Shown here: positions 61,925 to 64,000 of the stretch, piece after piece
Position numbering within the stretch: position 1 is the first letter of the stretch
How the letters are laid out: every line of letters starts with the position of its first letter
Assembly (NCBI GenBank): GCA_965276755.1
Contig: OZ255625.1
Location: 1,116,001 to 1,180,000, forward strand
DNA: 64,000 bases
Direction: 5' to 3'
Source of the DNA: CAJCIS01 sp965276755
GTDB taxonomy: Bacteria > Pseudomonadota > Alphaproteobacteria > Acetobacterales > Acetobacteraceae
Made by a program: the position numbers and the translations under genes
The notes under the pieces: generated by a model
What the model was told of the DNA's origin: nothing
Databases searched by the model: none
Seen by the model: the letters and a program-made list of their open reading frames with translations, nothing else

Positions 61925-63636
61925 GGATGAACGCGGCCGCACCCGCGCCGCCGCGAACCTGGCCAAACGCCGCCGCGCTCCTCTTCGCGGTGGCAATCAC
62001 CCTGGCGCTGGCGACCATTGCAACCACCATTCCCGCCATCATCCGCTTCCGCGATATCGTCCCGTTCGGCGACATGATCGACGTCGCCTATCGCTACTTT
62101 ACAGGCCCGGCCAGGGATTTCTGGATCTATCACGACAACGAGCACCTGCCGCTGATCGCGATGCCGTTCTACTGGATCGATCTGAATCTCTTCCGCGCAC
62201 AGGGCATTTTCCTGACCGCCTGCAACCTGCTGCTCGCGGCCGCGATCGGCCTGGCACCGGCGCGCGCGCTCTTCCGCGCCACCCCGGGGCGCGTACTACT
62301 GCCCGCTGCGGTCACCGCAACCCTCCTGGCCAGCAGCCTGTGGCTCGGCAATTCCGTCAACCTGGTCTGGACCAAGCAGGTGCACATGTACCTGTCGCTA
62401 TTCGCGGTCATGGCGGCCATCGGCATCACCTCGCGCGAACGCCCGCGAACCGCACGCCATATCTGCGCGATCACCTTCTGGCTCGCCATCGCCACGTTCA
62501 GCTTCGGCTACGGCATCGTGGGCTTCCCCGCCATCCTGGCGATCGGCTTGCTGCGCGGCTGGAACCGGCGCGCGCTCGCCGCCATCGCACTGGCGGGGCT
62601 GGTCTGCCTGGCCGTCTATGCCGCCATCGCCTTGCCGCTGCGCAACGCCCAGCTCGCCGCCTTTTTCATGAGCCTGGGGCAGCACTCCAGCCGCCCCGTC
62701 TTCGCGCTGACCTTCATCGCCTCGCCGCCGTTCAATATCCTGCGCCATTTCATGCCCCGCAAGCTGGCCTTCGGCATCGGCTGGCTGCTCGCCATCCTGG
62801 GCCTCGCCGCGTTCTGCCGCCACGCGTTCGCCCAGCGCCTGAACCGGGCCTCCGAATTGCGCTGCTGGGCGACCGCCTTGACCGTGTTCACCGTGCTGGT
62901 CGCCGCCGAGACGGCCTACGCGCGCGCGCCGATGTTCAACTACGAGGCGGCGGCGGATGGCCGCTACATCATCGCCCAATTGCCCTTCTGGGCCGGCCTG
63001 CTGCTGCTGGCGACGGAAGCAACGGCTTCCGGCTCGCCTGGCGCACGATCCGCCCTGGGCGCAGTGCTTGCCGTGGTCTGCGCCGGCTTGCTGGCCAGCG
63101 GAAGCCGCACCATGCCAGAGCTCCGGGCGCACAATGACGAGCGCTGGTCATCGGCAATGGCCGCAATCGATCACGTCGCCGACCCGCGCGCGCAATTTCG
63201 TGACGATCTGTTCTATCCTGGCCGCGTGGCCGTGATGACCGACGCCTTCCGAGCGCGCCGCTGGTCGGTCTTCGACTGGCCGCAAGCCGCCTGGATCGGC
63301 CGGCCTCTCGCCTCCTTCGGCGCCACGCAGGGCGGCTGCGCCGGCCACCTCGACAACGTTCAGTTGGTCGGCCCGGACCGCGGCTGGCGCCTCACCGGCT
63401 GGGCTGCCGACCGGCTCGGCTCCACATGGATCCTGCTCGTCGATCCGGCGGGCACCGTGCGCGGGCTGGCCCACGGCGGCGGCGGCCGCCCCGATCTGGC
63501 CGCCGGCCTGCACAACCCGCATCTGCTCTACGCCGGCTGGACCGGCTACGTCCCCTTCTCCGTAGGCGGCCGCAGTGTTGCCGCCTACCTGCTCGTCAAG
63601 GACAAGCACCCCTGCCGCATCGCCGCGCCGCCATGA
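61921..63636 (+). CDS. Polytopic membrane protein, paralogue B of a tandem pair
   Basis: A 571-residue paralogue of the preceding gene, similar over its whole length: IIRFRDIVPFGDMIDVAYRYFTGPARDFWIYHDNEHLPLIAMPFYW, TKQVHMYLSLFAV, ATFSFGYGIVGFP and a C-terminal AYLLVKDKHPCRIAAPP. The most conserved blocks (FGDM, YFTGP, WIYHDNEHLP, WTKQVHMYLS) are therefore probably functional. Translational coupling through ATGA on both sides implies strict co-expression with the following GT2. Confidence 0.72.
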   Translation: MRMNAAAPAPPRTWPNAAALLFAVAITLALATIATTIPAIIRFRDIVPFGDMIDVAYRYFTGPARDFWIYHDNEHLPLIAMPFYWIDLNLFRAQGIFLTACNLLLAAAIGLAPARALFRATPGRVLLPAAVTATLLASSLWLGNSVNLVWTKQVHMYLSLFAVMAAIGITSRERPRTARHICAITFWLAIATFSFGYGIVGFPAILAIGLLRGWNRRALAAIALAGLVCLAVYAAIALPLRNAQLAAFFMSLGQHSSRPVFALTFIASPPFNILRHFMPRKLAFGIGWLLAILGLAAFCRHAFAQRLNRASELRCWATALTVFTVLVAAETAYARAPMFNYEAAADGRYIIAQLPFWAGLLLLATEATASGSPGARSALGAVLAVVCAGLLASGSRTMPELRAHNDERWSSAMAAIDHVADPRAQFRDDLFYPGRVAVMTDAFRARRWSVFDWPQAAWIGRPLASFGATQGGCAGHLDNVQLVGPDRGWRLTGWAADRLGSTWILLVDPAGTVRGLAHGGGGRPDLAAGLHNPHLLYAGWTGYVPFSVGGRSVAAYLLVKDKHPCRIAAPP

Positions 63637-64000
63637 CCGAGACGCCAGGCCTGATCATCGTCATCCCCGTTCACAACGATTGGGAATGCCTGGCGATTTT
63701 GACCGAACGTCTCGGCGCGGTGCTTGGAGCGGTAGGCATCTGCTTTTCCATCGTCGCTGTGGATGACGCCTCGCACGTGCCCGAATCCGCGCCCGTCGCG
63801 GCGATTATCCGGCTCACCCGCAATATCGGCCATCAGCGCGCCATTGCCGTTGGCGTGGCCTACGCGCTGGTCAACACCGAAGCCGAAACGATCGCGATCA
63901 TGGACGCAGACGGCGAAGATCGCCCGGAAGATTTGCCGGCGTTGCTGGCAGCCCTTGAAGAGTCCGGCAGCCAGGTCGTTGTCGCGCGCCGCCGCCGCCG
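63633..64000 (+). CDS. Glycosyltransferase family 2, 3' end outside window
   Basis: The first 122 codons of a GT2 enzyme related to the dolichyl/undecaprenyl-phosphate sugar transferases: LIIVIPVHNDWECL, SIVAVDDAS, RLTRNIGHQRAIAVGVAYAL and AIMDADGEDRPEDLPAL (metal-binding DAD). It starts by ATGA overlap with paralogue B. Such enzymes make the polyprenyl-phosphate sugar donor used by GT-C membrane enzymes, which fits the two genes before it. Confidence 0.87.
   Translation, partial: MTETPGLIIVIPVHNDWECLAILTERLGAVLGAVGICFSIVAVDDASHVPESAPVAAIIRLTRNIGHQRAIAVGVAYALVNTEAETIAIMDADGEDRPEDLPALLAALEESGSQVVVARRRR

Overview
This window is GC-rich chromosomal DNA with compact, mostly bidirectional gene organisation. 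It suggests an alphaproteobacterium, most likely from the Acetobacteraceae/Rhodospirillales. The arguments are the gene repertoire (Kup, ClpS, OxyR-KatG, CYP102, PQQ dehydrogenase), the GC-rich codon use, and short intergenic repeats of a style I associate with Acetobacteraceae (the CCAGGGGCAGAGCCCCTGG-type palindrome and the A/T-rich CTTCTTTTTTTC element). The assignment is an inference. I saw no rRNA, tRNA, CRISPR array, transposase or phage structural gene.

Layout. (1) 1-7440, lipid module: end of an alpha/beta hydrolase, a FadD-like acyl-CoA ligase, a WS/DGAT acyltransferase and a self-sufficient CYP102 P450-reductase fusion. (2) 7443-25031, housekeeping, envelope and redox genes: Lrp regulator, DUF6356, OprB-type porin, Kup K+ transporter, Baeyer-Villiger monooxygenase coupled to a MetX-like hydrolase, beta-helix protein, ExeA-like ATPase with a LysM-like tail, Sel1 protein, OmpA lipoprotein, ClpS, an ATP-grasp-like protein, a GloVer-repeat protein, a DUF3089 hydrolase and a MocR regulator. 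(3) 25112-28270, an ECF42-type sigma factor locus with two DGPF/YCII proteins, two matching promoters, and a chimeric gene in which a YCII head is fused to a secreted protein. (4) 29100-33301, a lower-GC defence island: HTH regulator, cytosine-C5 methyltransferase, GHKL ATPase with a nuclease-like C-terminus, and Vsr, in one overlapping operon. (5) 33506-34808, toxin-antitoxin debris (orphan HigA, a RelE/ParE toxin broken by an amber codon, a 58-residue partner ORF) and 28-bp tandem repeats. (6) 34915-38106, katG behind oxyR. (7) 38466-43664, surface polysaccharide genes (two acyltransferases, a GT2, a flippase). (8) 44071-49958, a cytochrome-PQQ dehydrogenase and secreted hydrolase pair resembling polyvinyl-alcohol degradation, then a double-TetR regulator, a hydrolase and an internally duplicated secreted protein. 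(9) 49973-64000, a second glycan/surface cluster: GSCFA and SGNH-like proteins, GT2s, methyltransferases, a sulfotransferase-PhyH fusion, and polytopic membrane proteins including a tandem paralogous pair.

The most striking feature is a family of at least 14 intergenic palindromes (about 105 bp when complete). The sequence of their inner hairpin stems changes between copies while base pairing is kept and the TGC loop is nearly constant. Some copies carry instead a perfect 20-bp palindrome, and two copies have outer CGAGTGAAG/CTTCACTCG inverted repeats. They lie between convergent, divergent and tandem genes alike, so they look like a mobile or structural element rather than plain terminators. 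In one case they supply the 3' end of a coding sequence.
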